From Actinomycetota bacterium (GTDB lineage: Bacteria; Actinomycetota; Thermoleophilia; Solirubrobacterales; 70-9): a DNA stretch of 64,000 nt. The notes under the pieces were generated by a model. The model did not search any database, had not been told where the DNA came from, and was given only the letters and a program-made list of their open reading frames with translations. The translations under genes and the position numbers were made by a program. The stretch is taken from NCBI GenBank assembly GCA_018268675.1, contig JAFDWB010000009.1:62001-126000 (forward strand), given 5' to 3'. Below are positions 39,915 to 48,222 of this stretch, one piece after another; the first letter of the stretch is position 1, and the number at the start of each line of letters is the position of its first letter.

Positions 39915-41234
39915 TTGAGCGCTCTCGAGTTTCATCTCTTCCTCTACGGGGCCTACCCGGACATACCGCATGCCGAGGAGCTCGACAACTCGGTCTACAT
40001 CGATCTGCCCAACGACCACTACGAGCCGCTGCGCGGCCAGTGGTACATGGACTCCTACCTCGACCTGCTCGCCTTCGGCGAGAAGCTCGGCTACGACGGC
40101 ATCCACACCACCACGCAGATGGGCGGGCCGGTCGGCATGACCCCCTCGGCGAACCTCACCGCGGCCTACCTGGCGGCGCGCACCGAGCGGATCATGATCG
40201 GCACCCTCGGCCCGATCATGAACGTGTACTCCTCGCCGATGCGCCTCGCCGAGGAGGTGGCGATGCTGGACAACTTCAGCGGCGGCCGGATCATCCTCGG
40301 CTTGCCGATGGGGCACGGGATGAACTACCACTCGGCCGCGGTGATGAACCCCTCGCTGGCGCGGCAGCGCTACTGGGAGGGGCACGACCTGATGGTGAAG
40401 GCGTTCACCTCGCCGGGCCCCTTCCACTGGCAGGGCGAGTTCTTCGACGTCCCCTACGCGAACCTCTGGCCGCGGCCGATCCAGAAGCCCTATCCGGAGG
40501 TGTGGATCCCGGCCGCCGGGTCGAAGATCACGCTCGACAAGTGTGCCGAGCACCGTTACACCTACCAGGCCCTGTTCTCGCCGCGGAAGGTGTTGATCCG
40601 CAACGTCAACACCTTCCGTGAGGCGGCCCGCGGCCACGGCTACGAGCCCGACCCGCGCCAGATCGCCGCGGTCAGCTTCATCCACGTCGCCGAGAGCGAC
40701 AGGCAGGCGCGCCAGGAGGCCGAGGCCCATCTGATGTTCCTGTTCCAGAACCTCAACCGCTCGCCCCAGCACGACGCCTTCCCGCCCGGGCACTTCAGCG
40801 TCGACTCGCTGCGCGGGTTCATGAAGGGCGGCGGCTACCGCGACCGCGACTTCGGCGCGATGTCCTACCAGGAGCTGCTCGACGAGGACTGGGCGATCGT
40901 CGGCTCGCCGGCGACGGTGCGGGAGAAGCTCGAGGAGCTGGTCGCCGACCTCGGCGCCGGCCGCATCGTCCACGCCGCCGACTTCGGCGCGATGCCCAAC
41001 TGGATGGTCCGCAAGAGCCTCACGCTGATGGCGGAAGAGGTGATCCCGCACTTCCGCGGGCCCGGCGCGGCGCCGATCTGGGCCGAGGACCCACGGCCGG
41101 CGCCGACGATCGCCCAGATGGCCGCCAACGCGGGGCCGCGGAAGGCGGTCCCGCAGGCCCGGGTGGAGGGCGAGGGCGTGCTCGACGTGCGCACCGCCCA
41201 CACCGTCGACCTCCGCGACCCCCTCCGTCCGTGA
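39915..41234 (+). CDS. LLM class flavin-dependent monooxygenase (copy 2)
   Basis: A 439-residue luciferase-like monooxygenase paralogous to the one at 24380 (shared FDVPYANLWPRP-type, EVWIPAAGS-type and FRFP/FLFQN segments). It contains LAFGEKLGYDGIHTTTQMGG, ERIMIGTLGPIMNVYSSPMR, EVAMLDNFSGGRIILGLPMG and YPEVWIPAAGSK. TTG start with GGAAAGGAA upstream. It needs reduced flavin from another protein. The two copies differ enough (roughly half the residues) to act on different intermediates of one pathway. Confidence 0.88.
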   Translation: MSALEFHLFLYGAYPDIPHAEELDNSVYIDLPNDHYEPLRGQWYMDSYLDLLAFGEKLGYDGIHTTTQMGGPVGMTPSANLTAAYLAARTERIMIGTLGPIMNVYSSPMRLAEEVAMLDNFSGGRIILGLPMGHGMNYHSAAVMNPSLARQRYWEGHDLMVKAFTSPGPFHWQGEFFDVPYANLWPRPIQKPYPEVWIPAAGSKITLDKCAEHRYTYQALFSPRKVLIRNVNTFREAARGHGYEPDPRQIAAVSFIHVAESDRQARQEAEAHLMFLFQNLNRSPQHDAFPPGHFSVDSLRGFMKGGGYRDRDFGAMSYQELLDEDWAIVGSPATVREKLEELVADLGAGRIVHAADFGAMPNWMVRKSLTLMAEEVIPHFRGPGAAPIWAEDPRPAPTIAQMAANAGPRKAVPQARVEGEGVLDVRTAHTVDLRDPLRP

Positions 41235-41545
41235 ACGGCGCCGACGCCGGCGCGACGCCGGTCCAGGAACTGATCCGCTTCCGCATCGAGGCGGGCGCCG
41301 AGGAGGCGCTGCTGGCCGGGCGGGCGGCCGCGGTCGCCGCCCTGCGCGAGCGCTTCGGCCTGCTCGACTCGCGCCTCTGCCGCACCGCCGAGGAGGGCGT
41401 CTGGCTCGACACGATGCTGTTCCCGAGCGCCGCCGCGGCCGACCTGGCGCTGGCCGAGGAGATGGAGCTGCCGGCCTTCGCGGGCTGGGTCGCGAACGTC
41501 GCCGAGCTGCTCTCGACCGAGCGCGTCGAGCTCGTCGGTCCCTGA
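41231..41545 (+). CDS. small protein, probable ferredoxin-like fold
   Basis: A 104-residue protein coupled by GTGA overlap to the LLM gene. Core ELIRFRIEAGAEEALLAGRA, then VWLDTMLFPSAAAADLALAE and a terminal strand TERVELVGP suggest a dimeric alpha/beta barrel (antibiotic-biosynthesis-monooxygenase-like) fold. No catalytic motif is evident. Its position mirrors that of the small protein at 26588 after the other LLM-hydrolase pair. Confidence 0.7.
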   Translation: MNGADAGATPVQELIRFRIEAGAEEALLAGRAAAVAALRERFGLLDSRLCRTAEEGVWLDTMLFPSAAAADLALAEEMELPAFAGWVANVAELLSTERVELVGP

Positions 41546-41565
41546 CCGAGAGGCCGTGGCGGAGC

Positions 41566-41594
41566 TTGACATCGGGGTCCCTACTCCTTAGCTT
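41566..41594 (+). promoter_or_regulatory. promoter of the second sugar ABC operon
   Basis: TTGACA (41566-41571) with TAGCTT (41589-41594) at 17-base spacing. The +1 should fall near 41601, next to an ATG at 41602 that opens a 16-codon frame ending TAG at 41650-41652; this is in a different frame from the ATPase. Confidence 0.6.
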
Positions 41595-43169
41595 GTGCAC
41601 GATGAGCGAACGTCCCCGTCCGAAAAACGGAGCTTTTCGATCATCGAGGTAGCCCCACAAGCGAGCGCCCCGGCAGCCGTCCACGTCGCTCTCGACCGGG
41701 TCGAGAAGCGGTTCGGCGGCGTCCACGCGGTGCGCGGCGTCAGCCTCGAGGTGCGGCGCGGGGAAATCCACGCGCTGGTCGGCGAGAACGGCGCGGGCAA
41801 GTCGACGCTGGCGAAGATCGTCGCCGGCGTCCACCGGCCGACCGCGGGCCGGGTCGTCGTCGACGGGCGCGAGGTCAACTACCGCTCGCCCCGCCACGCG
41901 CTCGCCGACGGCATCGCGATGATCGAGCAGGAGCTGGCGCTCCTCCCCGCCCGCTCGGTGATCGACAACGTCTTCCTCAGCACCGAAAACTCGCGCGCCG
42001 GGCTGTTGCGGCGGCGGCAGATCCGGGCGCGCTTCGCCGCCCTGGTCGAGCGCACCGGCTTCGACCTGGACCCGGACCGCACGGTCGGCTCGATGCGGGT
42101 CGCCGAGCAGCAGAAGGTCGAGATCATGCGGGCGCTGGCGCGGACCGCGCGGCTGATCGTGATGGACGAGCCGACCGCGCCGCTGACCCCGGTCGAGGCG
42201 GAGAGCCTCTACACGGTGATGCGCTCGCTCCGCGACGAAGGGGTGACGATCGTCTTCGTCTCCCACTTCCTCAGCGAGGTGATCGCGCTCTCCGACACGA
42301 TCACGGTGATGCGCGACGGCTTCCACGTCCGCACCGCGCCGGCCGCCGCGGAGACGCCGGGCAGCCTGGTCGAGGGGATGCTCGGGCGCAGCCTCGACTC
42401 GACCTTCCCGCCGCGCCCGGAGCGGGTCGGCGAGGCGCCGCGGCTCGAGGTGCGCGGCCTCTCCGCCGCGGGGCGCTTCGAGGACGTCTCCTTCACCGTC
42501 AACGCGGGTGAGATCGTCGGCCTCGCCGGGCTGATCGGCAGCGGCCGGACCGAGATCGCGCGGGCGATCTTCGGCGCCGACCGGGTCGATTCCGGCGAGA
42601 TCCTGGTCGACGGCGAGCCGGTCTCGCCGCGCTCGCCGCGCCAGGCGATCGGCAAGGGCATCGCGCTGTTGCCGGAGAGCCGCAAGGAGCAGGGCCTCTT
42701 GATGCGGCGCTCGATCGTCGAGAACATCATGCTTCCCCACCTCGGCGACGTCAGCAGCGGCGGGGTGCTGCGCTTCGGCCGCGAGCGGCGCGAGGTCGGC
42801 GCGGCGATGGAGAGCCTCTCGGTGCGGGCGGCCGGGCCGCGGGCGAGCGTCGACACCCTCTCCGGCGGCAACCAGCAGAAGGTGCTGTTCGGCAAGTGGC
42901 TGCTGCGGACGCCGCGGGTGATGATCGTCGACGAGCCGACCCGCGGCGTCGACGTCGGCGCCAAGCGGGCGATCTACGAGCTGATCGACGAGCTGACCGC
43001 GGGCGGCACCGCCGTCCTCTTCATCTCCAGCGACCTCGAGGAGGTGCTGGGGATGGCGCACCGGATCTTCGTCATGCGGCGGGGCCGGGTCGCCGCCGAG
43101 TTCGCGGGCAGGCAAGCAGAGCGCGCCGCCGTCCTGGCGGCCGCCTTCGGAACGGAGGGAAGCGGGTGA
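41595..43169 (+). CDS. ribose-type ABC importer ATPase (two domains, RbsA-like)
   Basis: A 524-residue tandem ATPase. Domain 1 has intact Walker A GENGAGKST, Walker B LIVMDEPTAP but a poor signature (RVAEQQKVEI). Domain 2 has the degenerate Walker A GLIGSGRTE typical of RbsA, signature LSGGNQQK and Walker B MIVDEPTRG. The start is uncertain: the GTG at 41595 is the only canonical start in frame before the first domain, yet it lies ahead of the predicted +1. ABC importers of this class take up pentoses, inositol or similar sugars. Confidence 0.88.
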   Translation: MHDERTSPSEKRSFSIIEVAPQASAPAAVHVALDRVEKRFGGVHAVRGVSLEVRRGEIHALVGENGAGKSTLAKIVAGVHRPTAGRVVVDGREVNYRSPRHALADGIAMIEQELALLPARSVIDNVFLSTENSRAGLLRRRQIRARFAALVERTGFDLDPDRTVGSMRVAEQQKVEIMRALARTARLIVMDEPTAPLTPVEAESLYTVMRSLRDEGVTIVFVSHFLSEVIALSDTITVMRDGFHVRTAPAAAETPGSLVEGMLGRSLDSTFPPRPERVGEAPRLEVRGLSAAGRFEDVSFTVNAGEIVGLAGLIGSGRTEIARAIFGADRVDSGEILVDGEPVSPRSPRQAIGKGIALLPESRKEQGLLMRRSIVENIMLPHLGDVSSGGVLRFGRERREVGAAMESLSVRAAGPRASVDTLSGGNQQKVLFGKWLLRTPRVMIVDEPTRGVDVGAKRAIYELIDELTAGGTAVLFISSDLEEVLGMAHRIFVMRRGRVAAEFAGRQAERAAVLAAAFGTEGSG

Positions 43170-44164
43170 CCGCCACCGATCTTCGCGACCAGGGGAAAGC
43201 CGAGCCGACGAAGGAGGTGAGGCCGCGCTCGACCGCCCGGTTCGACCGGCTGCGGGACTTCGGCATCGCCGGCGTGCTGCTGGCCCTGTTCGTCGGGCTG
43301 TCGTTCGGCAGCAGCGTCTTCCTCACCTCGGAGAACCTGAAGAACGTCGCCGAACAGTCGGTCGCCGTGGGCCTGCTGGCGACGGCCGGGTCGCTGGTGA
43401 TCATCGCCGGCGGGTTCGACCTCTCGGCGGGGGCGATCTTCGCGGTCAGCGCGATCGTCGGCGCCAAGCTCGCCAACAGCACCGGGATCGTCGAGGGGTA
43501 CCTGATCGGGATCCTGGTCGGCGCGCTGCTCGGGCTGATCAACGGGATCATCTGCACGGTCGGGCGGATCAACCACTTCGTCGGCACCCTCGCCACCTCG
43601 ATTGTCTTCTTCGGCGTGGCGACCAAGATCAGCGGCGGCGCCCTGATCGTGGTGCCGAACCAGGGCTTCTCCGACCTCGCCAACACGCAGATCCTGGGGC
43701 TCAAAAGCTCGACCTGGATCTTCGTCGCCTTCGCCCTGCTCTGCGGTTTCATCCTCAACTTCACCGTCCTCGGGCGCTACATCTTCGCCACCGGGGGGAA
43801 CATCCAGGCGGCGCGCCTCTCGGGCGTCCCGACCGCGGTGACGCAGGCGTTCACCTACGTGCTGTCGGGGGGCGCCGCGGGCCTCGCCGGGCTGATCGTC
43901 GCCAGCCGCACCCTCTCGGTCAACGCGCAGACCGGCAACGGGATCATCTACAACGCGCTCGCCGCGATCCTGATCGGCGGCAACTCCGTGTTAGGCGGTG
44001 AGGGGGCGATCTGGCGCACCGTGTGCGGTGTGCTGATCCTCACCCTGATCGCCAACGGCTTCAACCTGCTCGGCATCGATCCGCTCTACCAGCAGATCGT
44101 CACCGGCCTGATCATCCTGCTCGCCGTCGGGCTCGACGCCTGGACGCGTCGCACCCGGACCTGA
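43166..44164 (+). CDS. ribose-type ABC importer permease
   Basis: A 332-residue permease with about ten helices: FGIAGVLLALFVGLSFGSSV, LLATAGSLVIIAGGFDLSAG, GNIQAARLSGVPTAVTQAFT and LAAILIGGNSVLGGEGAIWR. The GGFDLSAGA motif is the usual permease signature of the RbsC class. GTG start overlaps the ATPase stop. It forms the channel with the ATPase and the lipoprotein at 44240. Confidence 0.92.
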   Translation: MTATDLRDQGKAEPTKEVRPRSTARFDRLRDFGIAGVLLALFVGLSFGSSVFLTSENLKNVAEQSVAVGLLATAGSLVIIAGGFDLSAGAIFAVSAIVGAKLANSTGIVEGYLIGILVGALLGLINGIICTVGRINHFVGTLATSIVFFGVATKISGGALIVVPNQGFSDLANTQILGLKSSTWIFVAFALLCGFILNFTVLGRYIFATGGNIQAARLSGVPTAVTQAFTYVLSGGAAGLAGLIVASRTLSVNAQTGNGIIYNALAAILIGGNSVLGGEGAIWRTVCGVLILTLIANGFNLLGIDPLYQQIVTGLIILLAVGLDAWTRRTRT

Positions 44165-44239
44165 GCGGGCCGCCGTCGTCGCAGTGACACACCAAGCACC
44201 TTTCCCCGAAATACCGCACCCATCACTCAGGAAGGAACC

Positions 44240-45286
44240 ATGAACAGACTGAACTCGTCCTCTTCGCTTCTGGCCCTGCTCGGCCTGGCCCTGGCGGTGG
44301 TGATCGCCGGCTGCGGCTCGAGTGGGTCGAGCAGCAGCAGTGGCGGCGGCAGCGAAGGCGGGGAAAGCTCCGGCGAAGCGCCGAAGGCGGCGCTCCTGCT
44401 CAACACCTACACCGACTTCACCCAGGCCGGCCGCGAAGGGGTGGAAAAGGTGATCACGGCGGCGGGCGGCAGCGTCACCCCGTCGAACGCCGAATTCGAA
44501 CCGCAGAAGCAGCTCGCCCAGTGCCAGGACGCGATCACCTCGCAGCGGTACAACGTGATCATCCTCGGCCCCGCCGACAGCCCGTCCTCGGTGCCGTGCG
44601 CGGTCCAGGCCGGTGAAGCGGGGCTGCCGGTGATCGCGTTCGAAAACCCGGTCGGGCCGTCGCGCTCGAAGGTGCCGCCGCAGGTCCCGCAGGTGCAGGG
44701 CTCGGTCGTGATCGCGCCGATGGTCGACGCCGAAACCACCTTCGAATTGGTACAGGAAGCGTGCAAGGGGCTGCCGAAGTGTGTGTGGATCGACGAGATC
44801 GGCTCGCGCAGCAGCTCGCTCGACGAGACCAAGATCAAGTACTTCGAAGAACAGCTGAAGTCGAACCCGAAGATCGAACTGGCGCAGCTGATCGAAGGCA
44901 ACTACCTGCCGAGCGAAACGGTGCAGAAGCTGCCGAACGCGCTCGCCGCCAACCCGAACGTGAACGTCGTCTCCTTCGAGAGCGACACCAACGCGGTCGC
45001 CGCGGTGCCGCTGCTGAAGTCGGCCGGGCTGGAAGGCAAGGCGAAGCTGATCGGCGATGGCGGCTCGGTCGCCGGGGCGGCCGCGATCAAGGCCGGGACC
45101 TTGTTCGGCTCGGTCGCCTCGTTCCCGAAATCGATGGGTGAAAAGGCCGCCGAAATGGCGGTCCAGGCGCTGGCCAAGGAAAAGATCTCGCCCGCGGGCG
45201 TCGACATGTTCTCGCTCGGCGAACCGATCAAGTTGACGAAGGCGAACATCGGCGAATACACGCCGCAGTTCGGCGCCAAGGAATAA
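44240..45286 (+). CDS. sugar ABC transporter substrate-binding lipoprotein
   Basis: A 348-residue RbsB-class protein with signal peptide and lipobox VIAGC, then a Ser/Gly tether (SSGSSSSSGGGSEGG). Ligand lobes show LLNTYTDFTQAGREGVEKVI and VIILGPADSPSSVPCAVQAG. Two extra cysteines in CKGLPKC could form a disulfide. Like the other binding protein it favours gaa codons. AGGAAGGAACC precedes the ATG. It defines the importer's substrate, which I cannot identify. Confidence 0.92.
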   Translation: MNRLNSSSSLLALLGLALAVVIAGCGSSGSSSSSGGGSEGGESSGEAPKAALLLNTYTDFTQAGREGVEKVITAAGGSVTPSNAEFEPQKQLAQCQDAITSQRYNVIILGPADSPSSVPCAVQAGEAGLPVIAFENPVGPSRSKVPPQVPQVQGSVVIAPMVDAETTFELVQEACKGLPKCVWIDEIGSRSSSLDETKIKYFEEQLKSNPKIELAQLIEGNYLPSETVQKLPNALAANPNVNVVSFESDTNAVAAVPLLKSAGLEGKAKLIGDGGSVAGAAAIKAGTLFGSVASFPKSMGEKAAEMAVQALAKEKISPAGVDMFSLGEPIKLTKANIGEYTPQFGAKE

Positions 45287-45288
45287 GG

Positions 45289-45930
45289 ATGCGGGTGGCG
45301 ATCCTCGGGGCCGGCGGGACGATCGGCTCGCAGCTGGTCCGGGAGGCGCTCGACCGTGGTCACTCGGTGATCGCGGTCGTGCGCCGGCCCGAGGCGGCGG
45401 CGGGCCTGCCGGAGGAGGCCGAGGTGCGGCTTGCCGACGTCGAGGACGGTGGCGCGTTGGGCGACGCGGTGGCGGGCGCCGACGCCGTCGTCTCGGCGCT
45501 CGGCGGCGTCGCCTCGGGCCGCCCCGAGGTGGTGGTCGCGGCGGCGCCGGTGCTGCTCCAGGCGCTGCCGGAGGCGGGCGTGCCGCGCCTCCTGGTGGTC
45601 GGCGGGGCGGGCAGCCTCGAAGCGGACGGCGTGCAGCTGGTCGACTCGCCGGAGTTCCCGGAGGCGTGGAAGCCGGGCTCGCTGGCGCAGCGCGACGCGC
45701 TCGCGGTGTATCGCGCCTACGAGGGGCCGCTGGAGTGGACCTACCTGAGCCCGGCAGACGTGATCGAACCCGGCGAGCGCACCGGGAGCTACGCGACCGG
45801 CGGCGACCGGCCGGTCCGCGACGCCGCCGGCGCGAGCCGGATCTCGGTCGAGGACTACGCGGTGGCGATGGTCGACGAGCTCGAGCGGCCGCGCCACACC
45901 GGCACCCGGTTCACGGTGGGGTACGCATGA
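45289..45930 (+). CDS. NAD(P)H-binding atypical SDR protein
   Basis: A 213-residue Rossmann protein: VAILGAGGTIGSQLVREALD as the dinucleotide motif, then VRRPEAAAGLPEEAEVRLAD, GADAVVSALGG and a C-terminal GTRFTVGYA. This is the NmrA/BLVRB-like group, without the YxxxK of classical SDRs. Members act as reductases or redox sensors. It begins two bases after the binding-protein stop and overlaps the oxidase gene by four, so all five genes from 41595 are one operon. Confidence 0.87.
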   Translation: MRVAILGAGGTIGSQLVREALDRGHSVIAVVRRPEAAAGLPEEAEVRLADVEDGGALGDAVAGADAVVSALGGVASGRPEVVVAAAPVLLQALPEAGVPRLLVVGGAGSLEADGVQLVDSPEFPEAWKPGSLAQRDALAVYRAYEGPLEWTYLSPADVIEPGERTGSYATGGDRPVRDAAGASRISVEDYAVAMVDELERPRHTGTRFTVGYA

Positions 45931-47336
45931 GCGTGCGGGGGGCGGAGGTCTCGCACTGGTTCGCGCAGCTCTTCGGCGACGAGGGCGAGGTCCCGCGGCG
46001 GCCGGCGCTGGCCGGGTCCCGCGAGGCCGACGTCTGCATCGTCGGCGCCGGGTACACCGGGCTCTGGACCGCGTACTACCTGCGCCGGCTCGCGCCGGAG
46101 CTGGACGTGGTCGTGCTCGAGGCGGAGGCGGCCGGCTTCGGCGCCTCGGGTCGCAACGGCGGCGCCGTGATCGCGCAGATGAACGGCTCGCGCGACTACT
46201 GGCGGCGGCGCGGCGGGGCCGACGGGGCGCTGGCGCTGGAGCGGGCGCTGCAGGCGACGGTCGACGAGATCGGCGCGGTCACCGCGAGCGAGGGGATCGA
46301 CTGCGACTTCGCCAAGAACGGGGTGACGATCTGCGCCCGGACCGAGCTCGAGCTGGGGCGGCTGCGCGAGTCGGTCGCCACCGACCACCGGGCCGGGTTC
46401 GGCGACGCTGACGCGCGCATCCTCGACCGCGAGGAGACGTTGGCGCGGATCCGGGTCGCCGGGGCGCTCGGGGCGCGGTTCAGCCCGCACTGCGCGAGCA
46501 TGCATCCCGGCAAGCTGGTGCGCGGGCTCGCCGAGGCGGCCGAGCGGGCGGGGGCGACGATCTACGAGGGCACGCGGGTGACCGCGGTCGAGCCCCACCT
46601 GGCGCGGACCGCGCGGGCGGACGTGCGGGCGCGGTTCGTCGTGCGGGCGACCGAGGCCTACAGCGAGAGCGTCGAGGGGTACCAGCGGCGGATCGTCCCG
46701 GTCCATACCTCGATGCTGGCGACCGCGGCGATCGACGACGCGCTCTGGGCCGAGATCGGCTGGGAGGGCCGCGAAGCGCTGCTCGCCGAGCACCCGTTCC
46801 TGCACCTCCAGCACACCGCCGACCGCCGGATCACGATCGGCGGCGACGACAACCGCGTCCCCTACCACTGGGGCTCGCGCGTGGACGCGCTGGGCCCGGC
46901 GCCGCAGCGTGTGGCGGCGATGTACCACGGCGAGCTGCTGCGGCTCTTCCCGGCGCTCCGCGAGGTGCCGATCGAACACACCTGGCAGGGCGTCTTCGGC
47001 GCCCCCCGCGCCTGGGCGCCGGGGGTCGGCGTCGACCGGGTCACCGGCCTCGCCTGGGCGGGCGGCTATGTCGGCGAGGGCGTCGCGCCCTCCAACCTCG
47101 CCGCCCGCGTCCTCTGCGACGTCCTGCTCGAGCGCGACACGGACCTCGCTCGCCTCCCCCTCGTCCAGACCACCGAGGGCCGCCGCTGGGAGCCCGAGCC
47201 CCTGCGCACCGTCGGCGCCGGCGTCGTCTGGTCGATGCGCTCCTTCGGCGACGAGCTGGAGCGCCGCCGCAACAAGCCCTCGCGAACCCTGGAGCTCGGC
47301 AACAGGCTGGCCGGCTACGGCGGGCACCTGGGGTAG
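45927..47336 (+). CDS. FAD-dependent oxidoreductase, DadA/PuuB-like
   Basis: A 469-residue oxidase with DAO fold: ADVCIVGAGYTGLWTAYYLR, GFGASGRNGGAVIAQMNGSR, and C-terminal FAD loop GLAWAGGYVGEGVAPSNLAA. The C terminus (RWEPEPLRTVGAGVVWSMRS) resembles that of the oxidase half of the fusion at 15952, so the two flavoproteins are related and each is paired with its own sugar importer. It likely oxidises an N-alkylated or secondary amine such as a glycated or gamma-glutamyl amine. Confidence 0.88.
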   Translation: MSVRGAEVSHWFAQLFGDEGEVPRRPALAGSREADVCIVGAGYTGLWTAYYLRRLAPELDVVVLEAEAAGFGASGRNGGAVIAQMNGSRDYWRRRGGADGALALERALQATVDEIGAVTASEGIDCDFAKNGVTICARTELELGRLRESVATDHRAGFGDADARILDREETLARIRVAGALGARFSPHCASMHPGKLVRGLAEAAERAGATIYEGTRVTAVEPHLARTARADVRARFVVRATEAYSESVEGYQRRIVPVHTSMLATAAIDDALWAEIGWEGREALLAEHPFLHLQHTADRRITIGGDDNRVPYHWGSRVDALGPAPQRVAAMYHGELLRLFPALREVPIEHTWQGVFGAPRAWAPGVGVDRVTGLAWAGGYVGEGVAPSNLAARVLCDVLLERDTDLARLPLVQTTEGRRWEPEPLRTVGAGVVWSMRSFGDELERRRNKPSRTLELGNRLAGYGGHLG

Positions 47337-47364
47337 GGCGCCGCCGGCCGGCGCCCGCGGCGCC

Positions 47365-47405
47365 GCCATCCCCCTCATAGTTCGGCTGATTATGAGGGGG
47401 ATGGC
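47365..47405. repeat. palindrome family E
   Basis: GCCATCCCCCTCATA and TATGAGGGGGATGGC pair over 15 bp (47365-47379 and 47391-47405). Same core and GC-rich flank as the copy at 30538. Confidence 0.85.
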
Positions 47406-47426
47406 CGCGCTTTGGCGTGCGCCACG

Positions 47427-47479
47427 CCGGTGCGTTCGCAGTTGGCCACAACAGTTGTGGATAAGTGCGAACGCACCGG
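47427..47479. repeat. palindrome family C
   Basis: CCGGTGCGTTCGCA (47427-47440) pairs with 47466-47479; nested CCACAA-CAG-TTGTGG. The change of GAG to GCG in the arm is matched on the other side. Confidence 0.85.
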
Positions 47480-47502
47480 TTCCGGGCCCCGGCGGGGGCT
47501 CG

Positions 47503-47551
47503 GGTGCGTTCGCACTTATCGTCGCCATCCGACGATTACTGCGAACTCACC
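47503..47551. repeat. palindrome family C, one arm mismatch
   Basis: GGTGCGTTCGCA pairs with TGCGAACTCACC with one mismatch, so one arm is the GAG and the other the GCG variant. Nested ATCGTCG/CGACGAT. Confidence 0.8.
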
Positions 47552-47563
47552 AGGGGCGCCGCG

Positions 47564-47610
47564 GTGCGTTCGTCGTTAGGGCTCCTATTCCGAACTAACG
47601 ACGAACGCAC
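47564..47610. repeat. palindrome family C, extended
   Basis: GTGCGTTCGTCGTTAG (47564-47579) pairs perfectly with 47595-47610. The 5' part GTGCGTTCG is family C; the rest replaces the nested stem by a longer outer one. Confidence 0.8.
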
Positions 47611-47648
47611 GCCGCGGCCTGTGCCCTCCGGTCACCGGATACGCACGA

Positions 47649-47702
47649 GGCGCGCCCGTCCCGCCCTCATGGCCGCCGTAGTGAGGGTGGGACGGGCGCG
47701 CC
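47649..47702. repeat. palindrome, 21-bp arms, one mismatch
   Basis: GGCGCGCCCGTCCC-G-CCCTCA at 47649-47669 pairs with 47682-47702 apart from one G-T position; the CCCTCA part recalls family E. Loop TGGCCGCCGTAG. Confidence 0.8.
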
Positions 47703-47731
47703 GACGGCGTCAGCCGGCCGGCTCTCGACCC

Positions 47732-48085
47732 TTAAGCGTCGTCCCGCCGCGGAAGCGGTTCGTAGAAGACGACCGGGTGGCCGCCGGGGGCGGTCGCCAC
47801 GGCGCGGACCTCGTGGGCGCCCTCGGCGCGGGGGCCGAGGGATTCCTCGCGGGCGGCGAGGGCGTCGGCGGCGGTGTCGAGGTCGTCGACCTTGAGCATC
47901 ACCCCGGCCTCGTCAGCGGCGCGGTCGGTCCCGGCAAGGGCCAGCTTGGTGTCGCCGAGGCGGAACTCCGCCCAGCGGTCGCCGTCGACGAAGGTCGGTG
48001 GGACGCCGAGCGCGTCGGTCCAGAAGGCGACCGCCTCGGCGAGGTTCGGGACCGGCAGGACCGGGGTCACGGAGAGCGCCGCCAT
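47732..48085 (-). CDS. VOC family protein
   Basis: A 117-residue single-module glyoxalase/bleomycin-resistance-fold protein: VTPVLPVPNLAEAVAFWTDA, LGVPPTFVDGDRWAEFRLGD and GGHPVVFYEPLPR. Metal ligands are partly lost (no N-terminal His), so it may bind a ligand rather than catalyse. It would dimerise to form a full cavity. Adjacent to the palindrome array and divergent from the dipeptidase. Function unknown. Confidence 0.82.
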   Translation of the reverse strand: MAALSVTPVLPVPNLAEAVAFWTDALGVPPTFVDGDRWAEFRLGDTKLALAGTDRAADEAGVMLKVDDLDTAADALAAREESLGPRAEGAHEVRAVATAPGGHPVVFYEPLPRRDDA

Positions 48086-48222
48086 CGCCCGATCCTACCC
48101 GGGACTCGGCCGCGGCGGTCGGGCGCGAACCGATCCCGGCCGCGTAGACACAGACGCCGAGGCCGCCCGCCGCCGCGCGGCTCGTGCGATCGCCGGCCCG
48201 GTGGGCGGCTAACCTGGCCCGC

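Larger units (their letters stand above)
47337..47731. other. gene-free gap holding five palindromes
   Basis: This gap between convergent genes has no coding frame I can support. Five hairpins follow each other almost without spacer, one of family E, three of family C and one unique. The repeats are listed separately. Confidence 0.8.

Noticed and set aside
39864-43115. 1083-codon minus-strand open frame
   Set aside because: It lies opposite the LLM and ABC ATPase genes, has shadow composition (rich in Arg, Asp, Gly, His) and no domain.
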